DNA from: Phellopilus nigrolimitatus
Taxonomy: Eukaryota > Basidiomycota > Agaricomycetes > Hymenochaetales > Hymenochaetaceae
Direction of reading: 5' to 3'
Assembly (NCBI GenBank): GCA_021029095.1
Contig: JAJOHG010000202.1
Location: 1-46,446, forward strand
DNA length: 46,446 bases
Shown: piece after piece, positions 23,755-32,607 of the stretch
Position numbering within the stretch: the stretch's first letter is position 1
Layout: every line of letters starts with the position of its first letter
Translations under genes and position numbers: made by a program
The notes under the pieces: model-generated
Database searches by the model: none
Seen by the model: only the letters and a program-made list of their open reading frames with translations
What the model was told of the DNA's origin: nothing

Positions 23755-24170
23755 TTTGACGGTCGTTACTGGACAAAATAGTGGACTTAGACTTGAGATA
23801 GTGATGATCATCGATGATCATCGATGATCACTAGTGATCACTAGTGATCACTGGTGAAAACCAAGTCTAAGAGCTATTCATTGATGATCACTAGTGATCA
23901 CTAGTGATCGTCGATGAATGGGCACTTGGTTTTCATCGTTCACTAGTGATCACTAGTGATCATTAATGAATGGGGACTTGGGTTCATTGTTCATCAGTGA
24001 TCATCAATGAATGTCGTGCTTCGACTTGAGTGTTCACCAGTCATCGATGAACAGTGAAATTCTATCTACTCAAGTCTAATAAAAAGCCTCATAAATGAGC
24101 AATGATCGGTGAATGGACTTGACTGGTGTTCACCATTCACCGATGAGTGGTGAATGCCTCAAATCCGAGA
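23755..24170 (+). repeat. Left terminal inverted repeat with palindromic subterminal array
   Basis: After the GACGGTCG end come repeated units built from ATCATCGATGATCA and TGATCACTAGTGATCA, both self-complementary. They are interspersed with GAAAACCAAGTC and ACTTGGTTTTCA blocks. Order and spacing mirror the right end, best over the first ~190 bp. Such arrays are typical transposase-binding regions in other TIR elements; that role here is inference. Confidence 0.8.
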
Positions 24171-24419
24171 TCATCCGAGAAAAAGACTATAATTTAATAA
24201 TTAGTAACACAGCCGCAAACTGTGATCGACGTTCTGCTTCGTCCTGTTACGCGATATCGGGCGGACACTCGCCATCGTTCCCACGCTCTCGTCCAACCCA
24301 GCTCCTGAGGTTTCAAAACAATCTCCCTGTCTCGTCTGCACAGTCCATCATGTCCAGCTTTGGAAGCAGACGCATAACGCTGCGTGTGACTATCACAGTT
24401 GACTAGACGGCCCAAGTTT

Positions 24420-25160
24420 GTCCGACACCTCGTCGCTCGTGAGCTTGGATGAATACAAGAACCGCAATAGCAGCGGCTCTTCGCTGTCTCTTTCGTTCAG
24501 ATCGGCGGTGCACACCGAGCCAGAGGATGATAGCGTCCCTGTTAGCTCGAGGGACACCGGGTTACTTGTTTTTTAAGAAAAACGAAGACAATTATGAACG
24601 GCGGGAGCTGGTCGACAGTGCAGGACTTCCACTCCTTGTCCGGATTGGAGTCTGAGTTTGACGCAAGCGCGTTCGATGGTACGTCCTTGTTGTTCAAATC
24701 TCTGTTTCGTTTTTTGTTTTGTTTTGTTCTAATATTAAGAAAAAAGCGTGGTACTCCGCGGATCCTTCTGCAGTTTTCGAGCGGCTGAAGTTGTCCGAAT
24801 CCTCTGAGTCCTTCGAGCGAAACACGCAATGGCTGCGCGACCAGACGTCGCGCGCTATCAACGGCATCATGACATCCGAGTTTGTCGTCTCCAATGGTTC
24901 CTCACTTGCGCTGAGCGGTGACGATCTGGATGCGCAGAGCCCATTCGACGGCGACCTTGCACTGCAGCAGGACAACGGCCGCTATTGCTACACATACTTA
25001 CTACACGTACACCTCCGGGAGCTCATCGTTCGCCGCGTCTGCGTCCGCTGCTCACGACGACATCAGCATCGGCGAGCACGGCAGCCACCGCATCGCGGAC
25101 CCTTCGTGCCCGGCCAGTTGGGTTCACAAGGTGCTTCTGTCCCGTTGGGTGGTGTAGACC
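24420..25160 (+). pseudogene. Unidentified spliced gene fragment inside the transposon
   Basis: A Ser-rich frame (SLDEYKNRNSSGSSLSLSF), a probable intron from 24561, FHSLSGLESEFDASAFD, a 60-nt intron starting GTACGT (about 24681), then AWYSADPSAVFERLKLSE, NTQWLRDQTSRAING and GDDLDAQSPFDGDLALQ. The frame continues with at least one shift into SFAASASAAHDDISIGEH before a stop. The exon/intron texture argues this was once real host coding sequence. I do not recognise the family. Alternatively it is the 5' part of the same captured transcript as the Prp40-like piece. Confidence 0.45.
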
Positions 25161-25189
25161 CGTCCTTACCTCAGAGCCAGCAACTCCTC

Positions 25190-26968
25190 AATGGCGCCGC
25201 CCCCCAACCCGCTCGCCGTAGGTGTGCACACGGGCAGCATGGGTGGTCTGCCCTTTACACCCTCGAACATGCTCCCTGGACGTCCCAGCCTCCCGGACGA
25301 CCCCGTCATCCCTCATAGCGGCTTCGCGACCCTCGAAGAGGGTGAGAAAGTGTTCACACAGCTCCTACGCAGGGCGGGCATCGACACGTCATGGAAATGG
25401 GACCAGACAATTCGTGCAACCATCACTGACCCGCTGTATAAGGCGCTCAACACTCTTTCGGAGAAGAAAATTTGTTGGCAGAAGGTGCGTATTCCAGTAT
25501 TTTTTTGAATCTGAGGAAATACGTGCTGATAAGGAGACTAGGAAAAAGAGCGCGAAGAGCGCGAGGCTCGACTTGCGAAAATCAGGCCTGCGATTCGAAA
25601 CATGCTCAAGGGCAACCCAAACGTCTTCCACTACTCAACTTTCCAAAGCGCAGACCGTTTGTTCGCACAGCACCCAATCTGGCAGCAGGCCAAGATCGAG
25701 TCTGAACGCAAGATGATCTTCGAGGAGTACGTCGCGGAGCTCAAACAGCGCGAGGTGCAGGAGAGCCGCGCAGTGCGTGCGTGCAGCGTCGGCAAGGTTG
25801 TTGCGCTGTTCAAGGAGCTCAATGTCGACATGCTCACACGGTGGCGCACCACATACTCTGCGCTGCGCGACTCGGACGCGTGGGCGACGGATCCGGAGCT
25901 GCAACGCCTCCCGTCGCTCGACGTCCTCCTCGCGTTCGAGGACTACGCGCGTGTGCAGGAGCGCGAGTTCGAGGATCGCATGCGTCGGGAGACGGTCGAG
26001 AAAGCGCCGCGATCGGAAGGGGCAAGGGGCGTTCAAGTCACTGCTGCGCGAGCTCGTCGACGTGGGCCGTATCCGGGCGAAGAGCAAGTGGAAGGACGTC
26101 TACCCGGACTTCGGGGACGACGAGCAATATCTTGGTCTGCTCGGTATTCCGGGCTCGAACCCACTTGAACTCTTCTGGGACGTCGTTGATAGTCTCGATC
26201 AGAAACTTGACGCGAAGGTTACTGTCGTCGAGGAGGCGATCCGCAAGTCTAACGAGCAAGCCGAACAGTCGTTCGAGTTTGGTCCCAACACGACGGAGGA
26301 AGAGTTCTTTGCCGCGGTTGCCGCCGCTCAAATGCATCACGAGGACTCGCAAAGCCTTGACAAAGACGACCTTAATGAGATCTATGACTTCGTAAGGCTT
26401 CGTAGTGCGTTTTGGGTTTCTATGATATTTACTCGCGTCTTTAGATGCACAGTGACCTTTTCAAGAGATTGGAGTCCGAAAGGCGGCGTGCGCAGCGGAA
26501 GCAACGACACATGCAAGATGACTTCCGCTACGCGTTGAAGAAGCTTTCAGACCCAATAGACGTCAACGCATCCTACGACGATGCCATCCCTCTCATGGAA
26601 AACCTTCCTGAGTACAAAGCACTCGAGGATGAAGGCCGACGTGCAGCTTTCAGTAAATTTATCAAGAGACAGAAGGTGATTAATACGCGTTATGTGTAGG
26701 AAAGCTGGAAGGTACTCATTCTCAAATCTCAATCTTTCAGGAACGCTTGCGCGAGCGCGAGTTATCAGAAGACGGCGGCTCAGGAACGGTCAACTTCGGC
26801 GGGCCAGGCGGCAGCGCGGGGTTCGCGGGCGGTGTGACGCCGGGCCTGCCGACGCCCCTGCCGTCAGCGGCTGCGGGAGGCGGAGGTGGGGACGTCGCAA
26901 TGTGGGGCGTGTCGGTGAGCTTCGGGCAGGGGGAGCGCAAGGAGACGTCGGGGCTCATGAGCGCGTGA
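25190..26968 (+). pseudogene. Captured Prp40-like splicing factor fragment (FF domains)
   Basis: Seen: TPSNMLPGRPSLPDD linker, then FF-domain series: FTQLLRRAGIDTSWKWDQTI / DPLYKALNTL; GNPNVFHYSTFQSADRLFA; VVALFKELNVDMLTRWRT; AFKSLLRELVDVGRIRAKSK / GSNPLELFWDVVD; then QRKQRHMQDDFRYALKKL, PLMENLPEYKAL and a Gly-rich tail to a stop at 26968. Introns near 25486, 26392 and 26675 are retained with GT/AG borders, so the copy was taken at DNA level. Family knowledge: Prp40 is a U1 snRNP protein with two N-terminal WW domains and several FF domains. The WW region is missing here. A single extra base near 26003 (GAGAAAGCGCC) shifts the frame between the second and third FF blocks. It cannot make a full protein. 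Confidence 0.8.
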
Positions 26969-27102
26969 GAAGCGTCCTTTTTTCTTTTCTTTTCTTGCTT
27001 TCATTTTGCATGCCTATTATTCGGGGAGTCTTCGCTTGACTCGTCTCCGGGGATTGGAGTGTGAGGCTGAGAAGGTCCCCTCGCTGACTCATCTTGGCGC
27101 AT

Positions 27103-27200
27103 TAGCTAGAGTTGTCCTCATCTCAGGCAACTGCCCGCCGCTCCGCAAGTCTGAGCTCGAGTACTACGCCATGCTCTCAAAAACAACTGTGCACCACTAA
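27103..27200 (+). pseudogene. Captured ribosomal protein eL30 (RPL30) fragment
   Basis: About 30 codons reading [19 protein letters not shown] then [10 protein letters not shown] before TAA. This is the highly conserved core of eL30 (L30e fold, large-subunit protein). Upstream sequence (CATTAG) looks like a retained intron acceptor, and downstream conservation stops at once. It is far too short to function. It lies inside the transposon, so it is most simply a captured piece of the host gene. Confidence 0.75.
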
Positions 27201-27387
27201 CATGCAGCCGCCGACAATTAGTGCATCAGGCTCTGCGTCCACGCACGGTGTTTTCAAGAGCCGCAGCGGGCTCGCAGCGTCCCTCGGCGCCGCCGTCGAC
27301 TCGCTCTTGTGGATATCCACAGCCATTGGTTTTCTACTCAATATTCTTGAAAAAATAAGTTGTAATTAAATTAAAACAAAATGTAAG
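27201..27387. other. Transposon interior between eL30 piece and degenerate repeat
   Basis: A 55-codon frame (MQPPTISASGSAS... ending at TAA 27367-27369) has a coding-like GC-rich first half that drops abruptly to AT-rich sequence. It may be the end of another captured fragment. I recognise nothing in it. Confidence 0.3.
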
Positions 27388-27575
27388 GTGACCCGCAGGT
27401 CACTCGCTATACCCACTCCGACCCGGACCTGCCATACCCGGACCCGCAGGTATACTGACCTGTGGGTCCGGGGGTCATACACGGGTTCGGGTCTGGATTT
27501 TGAAAATCTCATACCCATGCAAACAGGTCCGGGTCTACCCACGGATCGACCTGTGCTATGCCCTACCACCGACTG
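27388..27575. repeat. Degenerate ACCCGGACCCG / CGGGTCCGGGT repeat
   Basis: About ten imperfect copies of (A)CCCGGACC(C/T)GC and its complement are packed in under 190 bp. Some face each other around 27470-27490, so the segment can fold on itself. It lies within the transposon, inside the right subterminal array. No reading frame with meaning. Confidence 0.6.
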
Positions 27576-27649
27576 CAGCTTCGAAATGATGTGTCGTAAG
27601 GACATCGGGTCTGGTCGGAAAGGAGGTTATTTGTAATAAAACTGGTCTT

Positions 27650-28017
27650 TCAAAGTTGTTTTCATTGATCATAAATGAACAATGATTAAGATTTGACTTT
27701 TAAAAATCATTACTCATTGATGATCATTGATGATCATCAATGATTAGTAATCACTAGTGATCACTAGTGATCAATGAAAACATAACTTTTTTCATTGATG
27801 ATCATTGATGACTGGTGAATTCCAAGTCTCCGTTCATTGATATTCATTGATGATCACTAGTGATCACTAGTGATCATCGATGAATAGCTCTAGGACTTGG
27901 TTTTCACCAGTGATCACTAGTGATCATCGATGATCATCGATGATCATCGATGAATTTCCCAAGTCAAAGTCCAAAATCCCCAAGTCCAATGTTTTTTGTC
28001 CGATAGCGACCGTCATA
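27650..28017 (-). repeat. Right terminal inverted repeat with palindromic subterminal array
   Basis: Reverse complement matches the left end. It starts TATGACGGTCGCTATCGG and continues through the same GATCATCGATGATC and TGATCACTAGTGATCAC units and the GGTGAAAACCAAGTCCTAG block. The two ends differ by small indels, so the element is not brand new. Confidence 0.8.
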
Positions 28018-28129
28018 CTAAAACTCCAGAGTCGAAGTCCCTACCAATGTGAGTTGTAGCCAATTTACTTATAGCGTGAGTAATTCAAGAACTATTTTGC
28101 TTTCCCGGACCAGAACAAGCCGGAAGACT

Positions 28130-29142
28130 TTAACCTCTGTAAATCTTGCGAAATTATGATGCAGTTTTGTCGTCGGTTATACGTGGTGGACGTTTCGTTT
28201 ATGTCATACTTGCAACGGACTGCTCGCGCATACCTTAGTTGCCAAAGGGTGCTCCACCCCCCTTGACCTCGCCCTCGGTCTCATGCATGCCACTGCCCAC
28301 GCTCACTTTACCCCAGAATGTGCGTCCCTGCCAGACGATGTAGTGAAGTCATGGTGTGAGGACCGCTGCATTGGCCTCGACGTACTCGGAAAACATTTTC
28401 TTAACGGTGTTCGAGAAGGAGTTCGAAATAGAGATGGCCAGCAGGCGGCGGCTCGATTCGAAACACTGCAAAATCGAACGCTGAGCCCCAAATCAACTGG
28501 AATTCAAAATGGAGCGAGATCTTGTACGTGCCGTGTCAAGCAGAACAATGCTTCCCAAGCTCGACGCGAACAGCGACAACTCGACTGACTCAGGAAACAT
28601 CATACTCACATTTTTCAGCCTCGACAAGAGCCTTACGCTATGGTACAGCAAGGACAGTTCGAGGCAGCGGAGTTGCTGCCCGAGTGGTGCGATACATTGC
28701 AACATATAATCGTAGTACCGCTCGGGCACCGTAGCAGCAAGACAATGAGTGTGCTGCTTTCTCGACGAGGAAGGGGGAGCCGCCAGCATGTTCTGGAACC
28801 AAGGGAGAGTCCACGAGTCCACTTCACAGTAAGTGTGCACATCCAAATTCCGCAGGGTTGCGTGCTTTGCGAAAAACCCGCTTTAATTCAATACCTTCAT
28901 ATATGAAGCCCAGCCGGAATGACTGGGGATTGGGGAAGTGGAGTTCTGACAGGTCCATCTCGGAGAATTGCGTCCCGAGGCTGAGGTGCAGAGTTCGAAG
29001 GTTCTTGTGCTGGTGAAGGAATGTGAGTAGTGCATCCATAGGTTCGAAGGATCTATTAAATAAAGCAGTATCCTCCCTTGTCTCGAGAGAGACTCAAGTA
29101 TTGTAAGTTTCTGTATTGGTTGGACAAGAGAGTATGCTAACG
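28130..29142 (-). repeat. Inverted duplication, arm A part 2 (3' half of F-box gene)
   Basis: Reverse complement of about 41511-42485. Homology resumes right of the transposon at CTCTGTAAATCTTGCG and ends at CTAACGGAGGA. Relative to arm B there is a ~37-bp insertion near 28235-28271 and few substitutions. In arm B the end point falls in an intron-like stretch of the F-box gene, so arm A lacks that gene's 5' half. Confidence 0.85.
28493..29100 (-). pseudogene. Truncated F-box/LRR-type protein gene fragment
   Basis: Seen: LTILESLSRQGRILLYLIDP, FLHQHKNLRTLHLSLGTQF, MDLSELHFPNPQSFRLGF, then after a frameshift in a T-run (near 28875) FFAKHATLRNLDVHTY, SWTLPWFQNMLAAPP, and a C-terminal frame ending RSRSILNSS. 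The repeated Leu spacing is like the irregular leucine-rich part of fungal F-box proteins. The F-box itself is missing because the duplication break removed it. The shift is shared with arm B, so it predates the duplication. Not functional. Confidence 0.65.
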
Positions 29143-29149
29143 GAGGAGG

Positions 29150-29475
29150 GAGACTGTGGCTTGCAAATGCGACAGGCTCGTAACTCAAATACATGTACTG
29201 TACTACCAGACGCGTCACAGTAAGTTCAGAGTCCGCTTTTATTGTCTACTGCTGCCTTTTGCTCTGTACTTGATTTTTGAGCAAGTTGTGGGCACACACC
29301 TTGAATGTATTTCGCCGATATCTATATAAACGTGAACTGACTCGGAGTACACAGACGACGTTGGTAACCACCTTACGCGCAAACAATTTAAGAAGCCTGA
29401 CGAGAATAAGTACCTAGATTGTTCCATGTTGTAAGGCTCAGACTCAAGATAGGATTGTATCGTAAGTCTTTTCAT
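29150..29475 (-). other. Relic of a FunK1-gene 5' flank
   Basis: Reverse complement matches the upstream region of the third FunK1 gene (about 34095-34310): GTCAGGCTTCTTAA, GTAAGGTGGT, ACGTCGTCTGTG, GTTTATATAGATATCGGCGA, then TTGAGTTACGAGCCTGTC and CAAGCCACAGT. It also shares ACGCGTCTGGTA with the other FunK1 flanks. The gene body is absent. The conserved TATATAGATATCGG block may be a promoter element. Confidence 0.6.
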
Positions 29476-29830
29476 TGTAGTGTAAAAGGGTCTCCTATCT
29501 TCTTTTCCTGAATCCCTTAATTTGTCTCGACCTAAAAGAAATTGTTACTCGCAGTTACCAGATTCGTCGTGTGTACCTAGTAAGAAGGCATTTTGTAATA
29601 TTTAGCAGTCTTCAAGCTGGATTGGGTGGCCGCACTTACTTACGTGCTTAACTCTCTTTTTTCTTCTCCTCAACTACGAGGTCAGGGGCTTTCGTGTAGA
29701 ACTTCTACACGAAAGCCCCTGGCCTCATACTTAGGACAACCGATAATCAAGAGCCCGTAAGGTAACAAAGTGCGTTATTATATAAGAGAACGGAGGAACA
29801 AAGTGCTAACTAAAGACATGCTTCGAACGA
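29476..29830. other. Intergenic, with a near-perfect hairpin
   Basis: No reading frame of interest. The one structure is the 49-bp inverted repeat at 29678-29726, about 105 bp beyond the stop codon of the Nse2-like gene. Confidence 0.5.
29678..29726. repeat. 49-bp near-perfect palindrome with 1-nt loop
   Basis: The left arm starts GAGGTCAGGGGCTTTCG and the right arm ends GCCCCTGGCCTC. The 24-nt arms pair fully except for one T/C difference, around a single central C. As RNA it would be a very stable hairpin in the Nse2-like gene's 3' region. It could be a tiny MITE or a snap-back replication product. Confidence 0.8.
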
Positions 29831-31344
29831 TCAGTCGATTATCTCCTCCGCGCCGTCGTCTTCGCTTTCCGCTTCCGCCTGCCGCTGCCGCTCTCTGCGA
29901 AGATGCGCTTTGACTTTCTGCTCGAGCTCTTTATTTGTCTGCAAGTTTCGGAGGGGAAAAAGGTCAATTCAATACTATTTGAGAAGAAAAAAAAAACTTG
30001 GAGGAGACGAGAAAGGGGAAGACTGTACCTTAAAGTCCGACCAGCCAACCATTTTGTTGCATCCTGTAGCAGGGCATTTCTTCTTTACCGATTTGTTCCC
30101 AAGATATTCCTCAATCGCGGCTTTGCAGAAGCTATGTGTGCATACTTGTCTGGAGACGGGTTGCGAAACGTTCATTGGTAGTTAGCATAAAAGGCTGGAG
30201 AGAGAGCGAGAGCGGAATGCACTTACGAGGTAAGCGGATCCTCAAGGATTCTAAGGGTGATAGGGCATGTGTAGACCTGAGAGACACCGCCTACAACAAT
30301 GTCGTCGTCATCTTCGTCGTCACCTTCCTCTGCGGTATACATTTATTAAGTAAATCGACGAAGAAGACAATAAGGTAGCACGGATGGGTACATACCTCTG
30401 TCGATAAGCTCGGTCATAGGCGGCATGCCCTGATCAGGGTGCTGAACCTCCTAAAGATAAGAATGTGCGACATGCGATCAAAAGCAAGTAAAAAATATGG
30501 GAGTAACGCGACGAACAAATATGCCTTGCTTGAAATTAGCGTAGACTTCGTCCTTTGCATACTTCTGCCTCGTTGTCTTATTCTCCCAGGCTTCCTTTTT
30601 GTCTTCGACACCTTGTTCGTACCTTCTCACTACGTTGCTCTTCGTTTGCACCGAGCCCATAGATTTATATAAGCCCCCCAAAAAAGTAGATGTTTGATTC
30701 TCACTATTTCTTCATCCAAACCAAGGTCGTTGGCGATGCCTACCAGGGTATCCTTATGTGCCTTCAGCTCAGCCTGCGTATCAAGTAGATCACGCATGAT
30801 GATATCCATATGGGCGAGCTCTTTCAAAGCCTATATTATCCATAAAAAAAGGATAAGTATGTTGAAGTCCGCATCAGTCTATACGCACCGCTTCGCCATC
30901 CCTGCTCTCTCCCGCCTCGGCCATAGCAATTCCCACCTGTTGTACAAGCGGGAATGCTGACCTGTGGATGTTTCCCAAGACTTGCTCCCAGTCATCTGCA
31001 ATCTGTGCGATTCTTCTCCCATCCGCGCGCGACAGTGGCTGGTCCTGGAAGTTCTCGATGTCGATAGTCTGTTTCACAACTTCCTCTTCTTCCCCCTTCC
31101 CGTCCTCCTCCTCTTCTACATGTTTGCGACGCAATTTCTTGCCCTTTTCCTTCTTTAGTTCGCCGGCCTTCGCCCTCTTTGCGGACTTCCTTGACGCCAT
31201 ACGCGGCTGTTCTTCGCGACCTTGGTCATCGTCTTCTACGTCTTCTGTGCGCGAGCGTTGGGACGGTTCGCCCTCTTCAATATTGTCTTCCGATACTTGA
31301 CGGCGTCGAGAACGAGCAGTGCTTCCCCGTGCGATTGAAGGCAT
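29831..31344 (-). CDS. nse2: Nse2/Mms21-type SUMO E3 ligase (SP-RING)
   Basis: Start ATG at 31344 ([16 protein letters not shown]). Seen: an N-terminal acidic/basic low-complexity region ([24 protein letters not shown]), a helical middle ([60 protein letters not shown]), then the [41 protein letters not shown] and [13 protein letters not shown], giving the Cys/His zinc ligands. The C-terminus is [13 protein letters not shown]...EEIID. At least five introns with normal borders. Family knowledge: subunit of the SMC5-SMC6 complex in the nucleus, attaching SUMO during DNA repair. All exons look intact. The acidic N-terminal extension is longer than in yeast Mms21. Confidence 0.85.
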
Positions 31345-32607
31345 TGACAAGTCAAGTGAATGAAGTCGGATTGCGCACGCGCGTTCATGACAAACTTTAG
31401 GGCCGGCTGAGTCGCGTACCTCCGATCTGCGAACGAAAACACGTGACAAATCCTCTGCTGTGTTTCTTTATCATCGTAAGCTGGTGGCTGAGGTCTAAAT
31501 GGAAAGAGAAAGGGAAATCACTTGGAATATAGCGGGCTGCACTGATGTGTGTTCACCGTGTCTATTTACTCTACCGTTGCACGGAAGTGGAGAACCAATC
31601 TTCATAGCTTCGAGTCCAACATTGAGCAACACCAAGTAGGGTTGACAGGTTTGATCTTGGGAGTTTTCTTTGGCATCGATTTGCCTTCTATTTGATCAAC
31701 AGGAATCACGGACAGCTGAATAGTGTTCAACCTCACTTGCAGACCGCAACTCTGGATGAAAACCGAGGTTATCGCTGAACCCTGCAAATCCATCTCAAAA
31801 TATGTATACCGATTGGATTCTGCCCCAGCCTTTGCCTTGTGTGCAGGGTGCGCCATCCCCTCAAGAACAGCAGAATGATTTCGGAATTTGTGAATGTATA
31901 TGACAGTGTAAATGATTATATTCGACCTTGAATTCGTGTTCTCTCATCATCTGTGAATTCTGTCGACCGATCGCTCGCATGGCAGCCTCATCATCAAGCT
32001 CGATACTTACAACCGCCCGAACCAAACATGGATAGTCTTTCAAGTCGAACGCGTATCCGGACGCAAGGATCCTTTTGTAACGGAGTTTACAGATTACTGC
32101 GCTCTGTGATATCCGTTACTAGGCGTGTCGACGCTTGAAACTGCGCTTAATTTCTCTGTATTTGTCTTATATTTTCCACTCGTCTCCTTAACTGAGAAGA
32201 AAAAAGTGGGCGAGAAACGTCAACTGCGAGTCACAACTGTTTTCTTGTGGACGAAGAGAAGAACTTTGGGGGTCTTTCTTTTCAAGTCTCTAAATAATGC
32301 TTATTGTACTTGCTCAGTCATGCTTTGGAATCGCACCGCATGACATGAACGCTGCTGCAAATCATGCTCGACTGGATAGGAAGGTGTTTCGCACAGCTAC
32401 CATGTATTCTCACAGCTCCTTGATTTGCCGCGCATACAGTACTTTCAATTGACCACGTGCCAAGATGTCACCAGGAGGGTCCTCAGGCCGAAGGTATGTA
32501 GAAATGTCCTGGCATCTGCATTATAAAAGTGGCCTGCCTTCCCTCGATGTCTCTCATTCTCATTCCCCTCTCATCTACCTCACAAGCCACCTCAACCGCC
32601 TTTTGCA
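31345..32607. other. Region upstream of nse2 and of the aldo/keto reductase gene
   Basis: Holds the divergent promoters of the two flanking genes and a possible but unidentified minus-strand gene (31602-32092). A CACGTG box is seen at 31440-31445, about 100 bp upstream of the nse2 start. Apart from this I see nothing definite. Confidence 0.4.
31602..32092 (-). CDS. Possible hypothetical gene (two exons), unrecognised
   Basis: Two frames join across a plausible ~65-nt intron starting GTCGAA (31930): YKRILASGYAFDLKDYPCLV ... RQNSQMMREHEFK, then GMAHPAHKAKAGAESNRYTY ... GLQVRLNTIQLSVIPVDQ and a lysine/proline-rich end. Amino-acid texture is coding-like (balanced hydrophobic pattern), but I find no start codon in frame with exon 1 and no family match. 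It could be the 3' part of a longer gene with more 5' exons, or chance. Confidence 0.3.

Larger units (their letters stand above)
23755..28017. mobile_element. 4.26-kb non-autonomous TIR transposon carrying host gene fragments
   Basis: Both ends read T(T/A)TGACGGTCG(T/C)TA(C/T)(C/T)GGACAAAA in inverted orientation, followed by palindrome-rich subterminal arrays extending about 370-415 bp inward on each side. The direct repeat CTAAAA flanks the element (23749-23754 and 28018-28023), consistent with a target-site duplication. The matching region of the other arm of the inverted duplication lacks it. The interior holds pieces of unrelated genes: an unidentified spliced frame, a Prp40-like gene with introns and a ribosomal protein eL30 piece. 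No transposase is seen. This fits a Pack-type (gene-capturing) DNA transposon. The superfamily is uncertain (hAT/KDZ-like or Mutator-like). Confidence 0.8.

Noticed and set aside
23783..24170. CRISPR-like or satellite array
   Set aside because: The units are palindromic, irregularly spaced and mirrored at the far end of a bounded element, so they are transposon subterminal repeats.
23755..28017. Helitron as the capturing element
   Set aside because: Helitrons lack terminal inverted repeats and target duplications; both are present here.
23755..28017. Starship giant element or retrotransposon
   Set aside because: No tyrosine recombinase, reverse transcriptase, direct LTRs or poly-A tail.
28283..28906. 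Plus-strand frames of 88-101 codons (and their arm B equivalents)
   Set aside because: They are antisense to the better supported F-box/LRR fragment, and the duplication alone explains their recurrence.
31236..31442. 68-codon minus-strand frame overlapping the nse2 start
   Set aside because: It overlaps the well-supported nse2 first exon in another frame and has no start or motif support.
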